64,000 bases of DNA from Trichoplax adhaerens (taxonomy: Eukaryota > Placozoa > Uniplacotomia > Trichoplacea > Trichoplacidae): positions 3,633,035 through 3,697,034 of the forward strand of contig NW_002060946.1 of assembly GCF_000150275.1 (NCBI RefSeq). Direction: 5' to 3'. The first letter of the stretch is position 1, and each line of letters opens with the position of its first letter. Of this stretch, positions 26,801 through 38,457 are shown in pieces. The notes beneath the pieces were generated by a model that saw only the letters and a list, made by a program, of their open reading frames with translations, did no database searches and was not told the origin of the DNA. A program made the translations under genes and the position numbers.

Positions 26801-29171
26801 AATAATAGTCTAGTTAATAGAAATCAGAGTGAGGTTTGATACAACTTAATCCGTTTACGATGTAATTTAAGCTCATACAATTTAGCAGGAATAATAATAA
26901 GTAAAATATATAATAAATACGTAGTAACTATAGTAATTATAGTTACCAGAATCTGCCAGAATGATACTTGATACAACTTACTCCGTTTACTATTTCATTC
27001 TAATTCATATGATTTAGCAGGAATAGTAAGTAGAAATTTGCCAGTATTTAATAATAGTTACTGCAGATAGTAAGCAGAATATGGTTGATACAATTTACTT
27101 CATTTACTGTTTCATTTTAGCTCTTATAATTGAGCAGAAAGAATAAGTGGAATGAACCAGTATTTAATGACAGTTATGGTAAATAGTAACCATATCAATG
27201 TTTGACATAAGGAATTCCCTTTATCCTATCCTTGTGATTCATCTAATCTAATGGAATGATAGCTAGCTAGAACGCGTTCATTAATTGTTGCAATAAATAG
27301 TAGCAAGAGTAAAGTAACATAACTTATCCCATTTACTGCAGTGTTTTAGCCTACATTATTATGGCACATCGTGGTAAGTAGAATATGATCAATAATTAAT
27401 TATATAGTAATAATCGTAGTAAGTAAAAAGAATAGTGGCATTGGATGCAAATCTTTTCCTGATATCGTAATCGAAATCGCGCTGCTAACTTACTTTAAGG
27501 TTTAATGTATCAACGACGATATTACTGCGGGTGCATTTTTTACAAAAATTGCAATGGATTTGATTCTTATCCTTGTTGATGACATAATGAAATTATCGAA
27601 TATAATAAACCGATCTGATGATCGATGCTGTATGTAAAGAACTACATCGTTTCACACTAACGATAAAAGTCTATTACAGCTACCTCAATTTATAAATTGA
27701 TCGTTTCATCTTGCGGCATTAAGTAAAACTACGCATACACGAATAGATTGCTACAATCCACTCTTGAATTACCCACCAATATCAATGAAACTTTCCTACA
27801 GAATTGGTTTAAGGTTGGTTAGCTTAGCCTATTTATTGTATAGTATAACACTTTCCTGCTTTTCAGCAATATTTACCTAGCGTGCAAATCTAGCATTGTA
27901 CTTACATATAATACAGTATGCGCGCATTTATTAAATGTTCAACCTTACAAAATACGAATTTAGCAAGCAAGAACATTGCCAACACCTCTAGCTCAAATCT
28001 ATTAATTATTGTCAAATTGTACAGTACTATACAACATAGTAATAATCCGATGACCCTTCTGTAACCAATTTTCTTCTACTCTATTCGTAAATTTTGGACC
28101 ATAGACTGTCCATTTAATTATAACTGGTCTTATTGTAACAGGCAGAACAATGTCTATCTCGTCACATGTTTATGAGCTAAAAAAGCTAATTTTACCAAAC
28201 CGATGATATTATATTGATAATAATTATTTTTACGTTAAATTGCTTGAAAATTGGTTAAATTACCCAATATAAATAATGTCATCCAAATCACCAAAAATCC
28301 AAATCTTACTTTACCAAACTTGATCTCACAAACCATTCATCGAGATAAAAACAATCGACAATGATGTTACGCTAAATAGCAACAGTAGTAAATACTATTT
28401 TCACAACCATTTTATATTAGAGATATATTAATATTGCAAGAATCAGTAAGGTTAAGAGGTTATACATGGTCGCCTACGATCTACAGCTTTCCGAGCACAT
28501 AAATAAAGATAATCTTAATCAGAAAGAATACGACACATTCGAAATTTAAATTAAGACGCAATCATCTCTTCATATGCTCATCAAACTTTATAGTATCGTT
28601 GGAAAATAACATGTTTTCTAAACTCTTATCTATAGTACTTCTTGGACATTTTACTAGCTCGATGATGAGGTCTTGCTTATAATTCGACGAAGCATTAACA
28701 AAACATCCGCTCAAACAGATACCTTAATATTAACAAATACAATTAACATATTGGGTAACATTACCGGCAAGAATATGCGTTAGGAATATTAGTATACATA
28801 TCGATATTAATGTAACGATTAATGACTATTAAAGTTTGAAATTAGATTACTAACAGCTACCGAGGTCAACCATGCATTCAAGTGATTTATAATATACCAT
28901 AATATGAATTATTAGGTGATTAAAGTTAATTAGATAATAGAGTGATTACTTGGAATGCTTAGCTATTGTAATTACTATTATCAGAGCACAGTCTTTGCCA
29001 AAAAAAAAAAACATTCCATTAAAAATACTACGGCAATCAAGAATAAAATAACGATTGCTGCAAATTCTCCTTTTCAAAAACTTCAAAAGGCACAAAGTAT
29101 CGTCCCAGTTATATACAATAAATGCTTTCAGATGTCGTAATTGATATAAACATCACTTTAAATGGATCACA
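23825..29171. other. Intergenic between the two SLC7 paralogues
   Basis: About 5.3 kb separating the start of copy 1 from the end of copy 2. I see no additional coding exons; short open frames (24836-25101, 25479-25667, 28955-29140) look like chance. It holds the tandem-repeat island at 26.15-27.45 kb. The proximal few hundred bases upstream of 23824 should contain the copy 1 promoter, but no motif is convincing. Confidence 0.6.
26270..27450. repeat. Diverged tandem repeat island, period about 105-132 bp
   Basis: At least nine copies of a phrase like GATATTTGATACAACTTACTCCGTTTACTGTTT ... AGCTCAT..AATCTAGCAGGAATAG ... AATAATAGTTATAGTAAATAGTAACCAGA. TGATA-type anchors are at 26396, 26501, 26612, 26729, 26837, 26969, 27086 and 27203, and near 27315. 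The minus-strand open frame 26488-26736, with its internal YQISLW repeats, is only a reading of this array. Confidence 0.8.
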
Positions 29172-32100
29172 TTAAAATGCCTCTTCGGTGTTGGTGTGAT
29201 CCATAACTTCTACACTGGTTTCAGTTTCACCAAGGAGGCATAATCGTTGGAAGTACAACGTTGCACTTTCTACATTATTACAGAAAGTACTACTTTAGTA
29301 CAATCATAATCATTTATACTATTTAATAATTACTTTTATTATAACAAAAAATTCATTATAAAATACACGTACCAGTAGCATCTATCATAAACTGAGGTGC
29401 ATAGTATCCTTTGATAAAAACGAAGTACAACGGGATTCCAACAGCAATAAATGCAGCAGCAATTAACGAGTCAGTTGGAGCTTGAACGATAGGAGCAATA
29501 ACCAAGTAAGCAGAGATTAGAACCATCAAGATTGGGATAATAATCCAAACCTAAAAAATTATATACAATATTTAATGGACATGATGAATTCATTTTAAAA
29601 TTCTAGAAGTTGTTACAAAATGCGCACTTTGAAGGGTCGATGAAGGTCTGGTTGTTTCCATCTTAGTAATAATAAAGTTATGAAAGTTGCTCCATAAAAT
29701 AGCCATGCAGCAAAACTGAAATAATTGATTAGGGTTTCAAAGTCGCTTGGAATCAGGAACAAGATCGCAACGAAACACTAAATGGGAAATAAAATTGACG
29801 TTGAATTAACAAAAATAAAAAAAAGAATCCTTTTGAAAAATAAAGGCTGTAACAAAATGAACGATTTGTGTCGGCATTTACCTGGAAGATCATTGCAGGC
29901 ATAGGAGTAAGTCTAGTTCTATGAATCATAGACATCAATCTTGGTAAATGACCCTCTCTAGCAGCCACAAAGTTCAGTCTATTACGAAAAATTGATACAA
30001 AAATGAATATTAGTACTAAAATACACTTGCACCCCAACGTTAGTAAAAATATATATAAACCTTTCTTTTACCTGCAACCACCGAAAGCACTACCGTTACA
30101 GGCACCAAAGGTAGAAAATGCGACAAACATGGGAACCAACCATGGTACATTTCCAATAACACGGGCAGCAACAGTCTAAAGAAAGACGTATCTATTATTA
30201 ATATTCTACGTCATATTTATAGCAGCTACTATAATTCTTATTAAGAAATTCATACCGAGGCAACGGCTGCAGAATCTAAAATATCTTGTCTTGTAAGAAC
30301 GGTGAAGTAACAAATATTAACTAGGATATAAATAACGGTAACCAATGGTATGCCGATTAAAATAGCTCTAGGCAAGTTCCTAAAGGAAAATAATCATTTT
30401 TTAATATCATAATATTATAACAAAGACACTAAAAGAAAGGGACTACTGCATACTTTTCTGGCTTCTTAACTTCTTCGGTAGCGAAATTCAGGTTATTCCT
30501 ATAAAGATAGAATAAAATATTTAATTTCAAGAACGGTTTGTAATTATGATACGATGAGCAGATTCTTACCATCCATCATATGCCCATAAACCTTGATAAA
30601 AAGCCAGTGCAACCACACCAACGTTAGTTTCAGAGCCTTCCCAACTGTTGGCATAGTTTTTAGTATTTCCTTCAAAAAAAAGGCACTTCTATCAACAACA
30701 TTCAACGTATCGCAATAAAGCTACTCGAGGTTACAGTACGATATCTATAAAGATTTGTTGTAAATAACAGAGGTCCATAGTGTATTTGTTTATCGTTCAT
30801 TTACGGTATCGGATTACATAACAATTTAACGAGTGGATTGCTACTTACTATTGGCATACAAGATGCAAATAACATCAATTTAATTTAATAAGAAGCTTAC
30901 CTCGTGCAAGTTCAGCAATACCAATGATAACTAATCCGAATACTGCAACAAGTTTAGCAGCCGTAAAGATATCCTGCAATTTAGTAGCCCATCTAACACT
31001 GTAACAGTTAACGCCTAGGATAATTGCTAAATTTCCGAATAGAAAAATAAGGAAAATAGAGATTAATAATTTTCAAATAACAGTCTGTAAAAGACTTCTT
31101 ATCAAAATTCATTTAAATATCAATGACGGAAGCAATTGTAAAAGTCAGTAATTAATTCATTTCCTGTCTACACACATGTAAAAGCGATAAAACTATGGTG
31201 AAAAGGCAACGCATACATATTTCTGTGCCAAGATAGAGATCGGTCTCTGTTGAGACCAGACCATCAAGACAAGACCTCTCACTGTCGATAGAATATATGA
31301 TGGTGAATTTAAATTTTGCCAATGTAGGATTTTTTATTTCTTTTCATACAAAGTAATTTCATTTATTAATAACTTGATCAATTGAATAAGAGCAAGCATT
31401 TGTTTTTGTTTCCATTCTATTATGCATGTCTTTCTATATTGCCGACATCCCATCTTGCATTATTAACTACCGATAGCAATATATGACAGATGTGAAAGTT
31501 GAGTGGAAATTATTTCTAATCAAACTACACGTAGTCTACATCGAATTTTTTTACTGATGGCGACGATATTAATCCTACCATTATATAAAGTCAACTAACA
31601 CATCACTTAATATGAATAGTCGTATCCGCTTATGGTCGTTGCCATGAGCGCGTGTTTCAACACTACATCCAATCTGTGATTCCGTTCACTTGTGAAATAC
31701 TAGTGAACGATTTGAATGTCTTAACTGCCTTCCAAGTGTTGTTGAAGTGAAGAATAAATAGTCATTTTGTATTCACAGTGAATGTCTTCAAAACTACACA
31801 AGAGTATCCGTAGTTGATCGGAAAACTGTCATGGAAGCAAATAGAAGAACAGTAAAAGTTTTTCATGATCCATTCTATCCAAACCCACGGTAAAAATGGA
31901 TCACGTAGCGTCACTTTTTTTTTCAACTCTACCTGTAGCCTAGTGATCTACTGTAGAAGTATTTTCTGGTCACTATTTGTACTTCCCAACAATCTGTAAC
32001 TGACTGTGATTCTTCGAAGTGCGCTAATAACCCAAAAGTTCAGTTGCAAGAATCAAAACGAGATTGCTATCCATGTAATTTGCAACATATTTAGTGATCA

Positions 32101-34876
32101 TCTACATTGTATCATCATGGCCATTTCCTTCAAGTGTCTAAGTGCTTCCTTATCAGCACTCTTCCAATCACATGGTTCAATTTGAGGACTGGTTCAATAC
32201 CATGTCCAAAACCATTGCAATGTCCTAGTGTTATTGTATGTCAAGTAGGCAAGCGTCCAGCTTCGTGTATGGATGACTGCCAGAGCCATTTTTTTTTGCA
32301 CCACCCTACCCTGCCCTGCCTGATTGTTCATAAAACTTTCAATGCAAATGGAAAAAAATTCATTGCCTATCTCTATTTCTTTCCACTCGTTTCCCATTGA
32401 GTAAGCTATCGATCTTGCACTCGATTATCATTCAACATTCAACGATGAAACCATCTGATATGGAAAACTACTATCCACCTGGCTGGCTGGCTGGCTTGCC
32501 GTCGGTCTCCAGCGAGCCTATTTTGATTTTGATTTTTTTTTTTTGAAAAGAGGGATAAGATAACACCAAGACTCCTTGATGACTGCTATCTAGACTACCA
32601 GTTATCAGGAGAAAATGGATGCGAAAAGGAAGAGATAATCATGACTGTTTATTTGTCAACGCCATAACGACAGGCGGTTACTGTAGCCACTTGTGATCAT
32701 TGAAAACATGAGGCAACGCCGTACAATGCGGTACCCATACTAGGGTTGTGCGTCTATACACAACTATTCAAACTAGTTCATTTTATCAAAGATGAATGGA
32801 ATGCATGATGCAATACTGGCTTGTCCTCGATGGCGTCCGTCCGTATGATGCTATGTACATGGACGCCGATATAGTATAACAGTGTTGTTTTCTGCCTATC
32901 ATCATGACTGCATGCAATACACTCGACCAACTACTAAAATCATTTTCCCATTAGATCTTCCTTTTTCCAATCCATATTAATATTGCTTACTACCATGACC
33001 AAATAGAGCCATTGACAGAAGAAATATACGATGTTGTAGCTGGAGAAATGTTATTGTTTAACTAATAGCAGCATAGTAGAGTACCATTAGTTTACTCATA
33101 AAACTACCGTGGTATAAACAATGTTATTCATTAATTAAGGTTTCCAAAAAAAAAAATGCATGCCAACTACCAATATTCTAGTACAGGTAAGTATAACCAC
33201 AATAGTGAAAAAGGTCAACTCCACCGTTCATGTTGAAATTGGATATTCTTTACTTTTCCAGCTTGCCTTAAAGCATTTCCCAAAACAAAATCCCGCCTAG
33301 GGCGTAATTGGCATCGGTCATTAAAATTACAACAAGATCCAATTGGATCTATGACGATTGCAATCTTCTCACCATCTCTTCTGAATTCGACAGTAAAATG
33401 CATCGATGCTTAACAATAAATCACATAGGCTACACGTTAACAAGGCACTTTTCTTTCTCAGTAACCTTTCAACTAAACACTACAAATAAAAGCAATTTCA
33501 TCCATCTACAGAAGCGTATGACGAAATGGACTCATTTCAATCGTGTTATTTTTCCTCTTCAACAGCGACCGTAAAGTACAATTATTAATTAAATATAACC
33601 ACAGATGAGCAAAATTGGAATTCAATCAACACCCAAATGCTTTTATAATCATCATTTTACGACGTTGCGGCCATACACGATTGTTCAACCTCGACAGTAT
33701 CTATCCACAACATTTCATGCGCACTATAGTAAGATGTAGTAAACTACATCTCGAATGCGTGTTGATACTCTCATCCGATAGTATCATAATATAAACAAAA
33801 AATGCACCAACGCCGCTCCATACAGTACGACACTGCTAGTCAGCCAATCGATTCTATGTGTAAATACGCTACGATGTATTCATAATCAACATAGGAACCC
33901 ATGCCGAATGGATGCTTTCCTCATCAATTTAGTTTGCTACAATAACAGCTTACACGTAGGATTAACTTGATACCTCGAACAGATATTGAACTATTGTAGT
34001 TTTCAACGTCCTTACAGCAAAATACTGTCTACTGCATAAGCATACCCTACGGCACATTGAGGCGTGCTCGCGCACTGGATTTAAGGCAAGTCTATCGTAT
34101 TTAGTCAAGTTTCTTCTAGGTCATGGAAAATAATTCCATGACCATGGTGAAAGGTAGTATCATCAATCGGCATCGCGTGTGAAAATGTTTTTCGATGTAC
34201 AAGTTACAAATAATCCTGTTTTGTAGACAGTCGTAATTACAGTATCAAAATTGGGATTGGTTAGTCTATTGCCTTTGTTGTATTGAAGCCATTAATAGTA
34301 AATCTTTATTTTAATGGAAGGGGGGTATGAGTAGAAATAAAAGAAGAATAAGTGGACTGCAACTTCATGTTGCCTTAACTTACCGATACAAAAGACAGCT
34401 AACAATTTCATAATTGGTGCAGGAGGCGTGCAGCCAGGAAAGAAAGGTTGAGTAGCGTATTCAGCGAAGGCTACGGCGATAGCCGCTACTGACGATGGCT
34501 TGAGGATGATGACGGACGTCCAAGCGAAAAGAAATGCAGGCAATTCGCCCATCCCTTTCAGGATATAAGCGTATTCTGCTCCTGACATGCGGATAGAAGT
34601 ACCTAATTCGACATAGGAAATAGATCCACCGAGAGCGATGAGACCGCAACCAGCCCATACAAGCAGAGTTAAGCCAATGGATCCAGAACCGAGTAGAACA
34701 CCTTTCGGTGAAATGAAGATTCCTGATCCGATCATAGTACCAATGATAAGCGTGATACCACTGATCAGACCGACTTCTCTTTTGAGCTTTAGTCCTCCTC
34801 CTTCTCCATCTTTCTTCTCTTTGGTGGGTTCACGAATTTCTACCCCAGGTCCAATTTCTTTAAATTCTTCTGCCAT
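29172..34876 (-). CDS. b(0,+)-type amino-acid transporter, SLC7 light chain, copy 2
   Basis: Exons in transcript order: 34876-34384, 31026-30901, 30669-30570, 30498-30454, 30379-30256, 30175-30072, 29978-29882, 29777-29628, 29550-29373 and 29269-29172. These total 505 codons (504 aa), the usual length for SLC7A5-11 light chains. GSGIF is at residues 50-54. The heavy-chain-linking cysteine is C149 (FFPGCTPP). Strong SLC7A9-like motifs are [56 protein letters not shown] and [11 protein letters not shown]. The C-terminus reads [17 protein letters not shown] and lacks the VPPE motif of vertebrate b(0,+)AT. Exon lengths 2-9 equal those of copy 1 exactly. The donor of exon 8 is the poor GTGCGC. Expected role: plasma-membrane amino-acid exchange with an SLC3 heavy chain; substrate range not deducible. 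Confidence 0.94.
31027..34383 (-). other. Large first intron of SLC7 copy 2
   Basis: About 3.4 kb with a GTAAGT donor after FCIG and a TTTAG acceptor. Base composition is less AT-rich between about 31.6 and 34.2 kb. A minus-strand open frame at 33215-33403 and a + strand frame at 32107-32400 lie inside. Neither matches a family I know, and no nested gene could be assembled. Confidence 0.65.
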
Positions 34877-37800
34877 GGCTAATGGATGATGCTTTTTTTT
34901 TCTTCAAGGAGAAAACTTGATCAAACTATTTGACCCGTCAAAAAATAAAGTTGTCAATGATTGTTCTACTCTCTCTACACAGTAGAGTAAACACATTCAA
35001 TTACGGCACACACCAATGACAATAAAACATGCGATGTATACTATAATAGTAGTGGGAATCATTGCCAACGTGTGATAGCATGACTAGGCAAAACTAGATG
35101 ATGATTTAAGGCCAACGTTGAAATTCGATTTGCTATCCTACTCTTCTACTCGTTGACAACATTCAAGATGAAAATGATCAACTTAGTTATCTACTTTCTT
35201 ACCTGCAAGGAAGACGAAAAACAGCGATGATATGGCCGCACTTATCGCCACAACACACGCTACAGCAGTAATTTGGGAAATAAACTTTTAACTAGGCGGG
35301 AAATGATTACATGTATGGAGAATCGATCGAGTAACCGGTATTACCGGAATGTCAAAGTATTGTTAGTATGTATGATGATTGGCATCATGCATTCGCTCCA
35401 CCAATCATCGCCGACGTGATATTTGGATGACTATAGTGGTCCCTCCCATTTTGCAACCTTTGTTGATGGATTGGCAAGACTATCAAAAAACGTGCCAAAG
35501 TGCTAACTACAGCCACTAATTAAATGGTCAATAATGGCTTGTGGAAGGATAAAAGTCGATCTTGGACGATAGTAGAATGGCACTGATGAATGTGTATGGA
35601 CATTGATTGCGTGTTACTATGCTGGTAGCGTAGTTGTACTGTTTTCAACGGCTGGACACTTGCATGCTGCTTGTTGCTAGCACTAGCAACAAAAAGTAGC
35701 TTGGGATAATATTGACATTTTTCCATTTTGACTTGCTTCATACTTTAGACTGTAGTACCGTAATTGCGTTGGCACAATCCATGGCGTGCTGTACAAACTC
35801 CAAATAACACTGGTGCATCGCCAATGCTAGCGTACGTAGAATGATCGGCAAAGCGGTGGTTGATATTTTGAAAACAATAATAACAAAAAAATAGATTATG
35901 GCCGGATACGTAAACGCAGCACCCACTAGTAGATGCTGTACAGAGTAATTCATGTTCAATTTTGAAAATAAACTCACTGGAAAGCACATTTAGATATTGA
36001 CAGTAAAAATAAAATGGATCATAAATCAATACAATCTCTGGCCAAGTCAAAGTATGAAAAGTTCATCTGCACAGCATATGGTAGTCTATTCATTGATCTA
36101 TCCTCACAACGATCAAATTACGGATTACTGTACACACAATGTACATGTTGTACATATTTCGGCTAGAAGGTGTAGTAAAAGTAGAATACGACGGTCATGG
36201 ACGAAAGATCGACCATAGCAGTCCTCTGCCCATTTATTTTTGATTGAATTCATTTAATTGATTATTATTTTTAAAACCCATCAAAAAACAATCATTGCTG
36301 CTGCACCATTCCCTCTGAATATGGGTGGTAGAGAAAAAAAAACTAAAGCTACCAATCGATCTGGCCATTTCATTGAACTCGTCCGATTTCATGTTGTTCT
36401 GTACTATCGCCTCCAATTGACATCCTACACGCACAGTACGGTACAGTACCATGCGTTGTCCACGCATTCATCGGCCATTGATTCTGAAATCGTACTTTGA
36501 TATCTGTATTGTTAGAGAACAAAACGATTACAGACTGCTATTGTCTTCAAGGAAACAATCAAATCTTTTGTTCCTCTTTTATATTCATTAAAAGGTAACG
36601 CCGTCTCTGTTGTAGGCTGTAGTATCGTAGAAATGCTCACCCTTGGCGTGTTGACTCATGACATTACAGTATTAATTAAGTGAATACTATTAACTACTAC
36701 TGTATAGTCTACAGTACCGTGTACTGTACTGTACTGTACTGTATAGGTTAATTCATAGTTATAGTCATAGTGGAGTGATTGAGTTATGCAAAGACGCAAT
36801 CCTGTTTTATTTTTTTTTTAATATTGAATCTTGCAATGAATCTACTCTATCTTGACATCAATAGTAGTTGCAATCTTTTCAATTGATTCTTTTTACAGTT
36901 TCTAGTAACGAAGTAGAATCGCTGTAGAATCCAATGGAAATAATTGTGGATGATTGTTGCCGTCGGCTTTTAAGGCGTAAATGCCTTTAGGTGCTTCTGC
37001 TATTGTGCTGCACTAATTACTTGTACTGACTTGGGATTACTTCACTTTTGTTATTTCATCGCTGTCAGGATAGTGCTTCTCTGTTTTATCAGTTGAACAA
37101 CTGATGACAGTACGCAGTTAGAGTACAGTAACAGTCGAATTCTACCGCTAATGTTTTAATGACAGTTCATGAGGACAGCCATATCAATCATTCGTTAAAA
37201 ATTAGAAATTACTGTAGCAATAAACCCCTGACTACTGTATTCATTATGATGAAGAGTCATACTATAAAATACCAATACGGTACCGCGGCTGTCCGTCTAA
37301 GACACGGAGTGCAGTGGAAAGCTGTCTCTATTAAGTCAAGTACTTTTCTGTCAGCTGCGTCAAGAAGGCAGTCGTTATTTTACTGAATCACTATCTGCCA
37401 TTCTAATTTAATTTCAATCGGTTATCCTTGACAAAAATTCCACTGCAATCCATAATCAGCGTACCAGTGGCATCCACTTGTGGCACACAAGAACAGATCG
37501 TCACGGATCTGTACTGTACTGTACCAGGTTGTACCACAGTGGAATGCCATACTATAGTGCGCTCCAAACACACCGTTGCTCCAAGCCTATCGTATGAGAT
37601 GAGAATTTTGTTTACATCTTAAGACTGGATACCAAGGGCCAGTCGGCTGAGCTCTCTTTCCAAGCTGCTTAGTAAAAGTCATCAAGAGCGTCATACGTCA
37701 AAAAAGTGAAGCCAAGCGTGAATGACGCTACTTCCGATCACGCTCTCCAGCATGCATCAAAATGGCCGGTACTCAATCTATCTGATTGATTCATCTTCCG

Positions 37801-38196
37801 ATAGATTCTTCCATGGGATGCTGCTCGATCCGTTTATAATCCATGGATGATTTATTATAGCAGTAAGCTTGTAAAGCGCTGGGTATTCTACTTTACCCTA
37901 TTCAGTGAACCATCATAAACAAAGTTCATCTACAGAAGAATGTTGAGATTTACATGATACTCTCAAGAGGGGCATGACAAAAAAGATGACCTCTGTTAGC
38001 CTAACGTTAGCAATGTCAATAAAGGGGTAAATGTTCCAATCAAACTATATACTAATGTACAAACTCTGGTGTACTACATGCTGAGTCACTATTGAACGCT
38101 AAAATTGGCTATGTAAACATGCATATCACGAGATAAATGACTATCCAAATACAACCATTGATAAACCCTCGACAGCTATTGAATTCCATCACCACG
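34877..38196. other. Intergenic, rich in GTAC/ACTGT pentanucleotide motifs
   Basis: Upstream of SLC7 copy 2. Composition is mixed and less AT-rich. Many short open frames overlap on both strands (35520-36500, 37159-37622) without domains or consistent splice models. Notable are clustered runs of the CTGTA/TACAG pentamer at 36716-36745 and near 37510. Confidence 0.5.
36716..36745. repeat. (ACTGT)n pentanucleotide run
   Basis: Consecutive GTACT/ACTGT units run through this stretch (GTGTACTGTACTGTACTGTA). Similar runs lie near 37510, 58870-58930, 59440-59480, 59665-59690 and 59860-59885. Because GTAC is palindromic, the arrays read similarly on both strands. Confidence 0.7.
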
Positions 38197-38457
38197 CTAG
38201 CATACTGTAGATTGCACGGACTGTCGACCATATCCTATTCGCTGTAAATATGCTCCCATACGAGTATTAGCATTGCTTAAATATCGAAGAACAATAAACT
38301 GCATGTTTGCATCACTGACAGTAATACAGAATCGATCCTTGGTGATCAGAGCATGGCAAAGTGATTGTAAAAAAAGAATTACAATTGTAAAAAATATAAT
38401 TACGTCATACCTTGGAAAGTGCAGCTTAATACGGTAATATCGAGCTCGAGAAGCCAT
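38197..38457 (-). CDS. Small hypothetical open frame with a possible splice donor
   Basis: ATG at 38457 opens an 86-codon frame beginning MASRARYYRIKLHFPR, a basic N-terminus unlike chance AT-rich sequence. A good donor (AG|GTATGA) follows directly. The next part is a hydrophobic run (IIFFTIVILFL) that could be either a membrane helix or translated intron. I do not recognise the family and could not find a matching downstream exon. It may be the first exon of an unknown minus-strand gene, a small membrane protein, or chance. Confidence 0.25.
   Translation of the reverse strand: MASRARYYRIKLHFPRYDVIIFFTIVILFLQSLCHALITKDRFCITVSDANMQFIVLRYLSNANTRMGAYLQRIGYGRQSVQSTVC

Noticed and set aside
15821-34876. 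Retrocopy origin of one SLC7 paralogue
   Set aside because: Both copies keep the full set of introns at the same positions and phases, so duplication was at the DNA level.
35520-36500. Dense cluster of short open frames on both strands
   Set aside because: They reflect lower AT content, overlap one another in opposite frames and show no domain or splice consistency.
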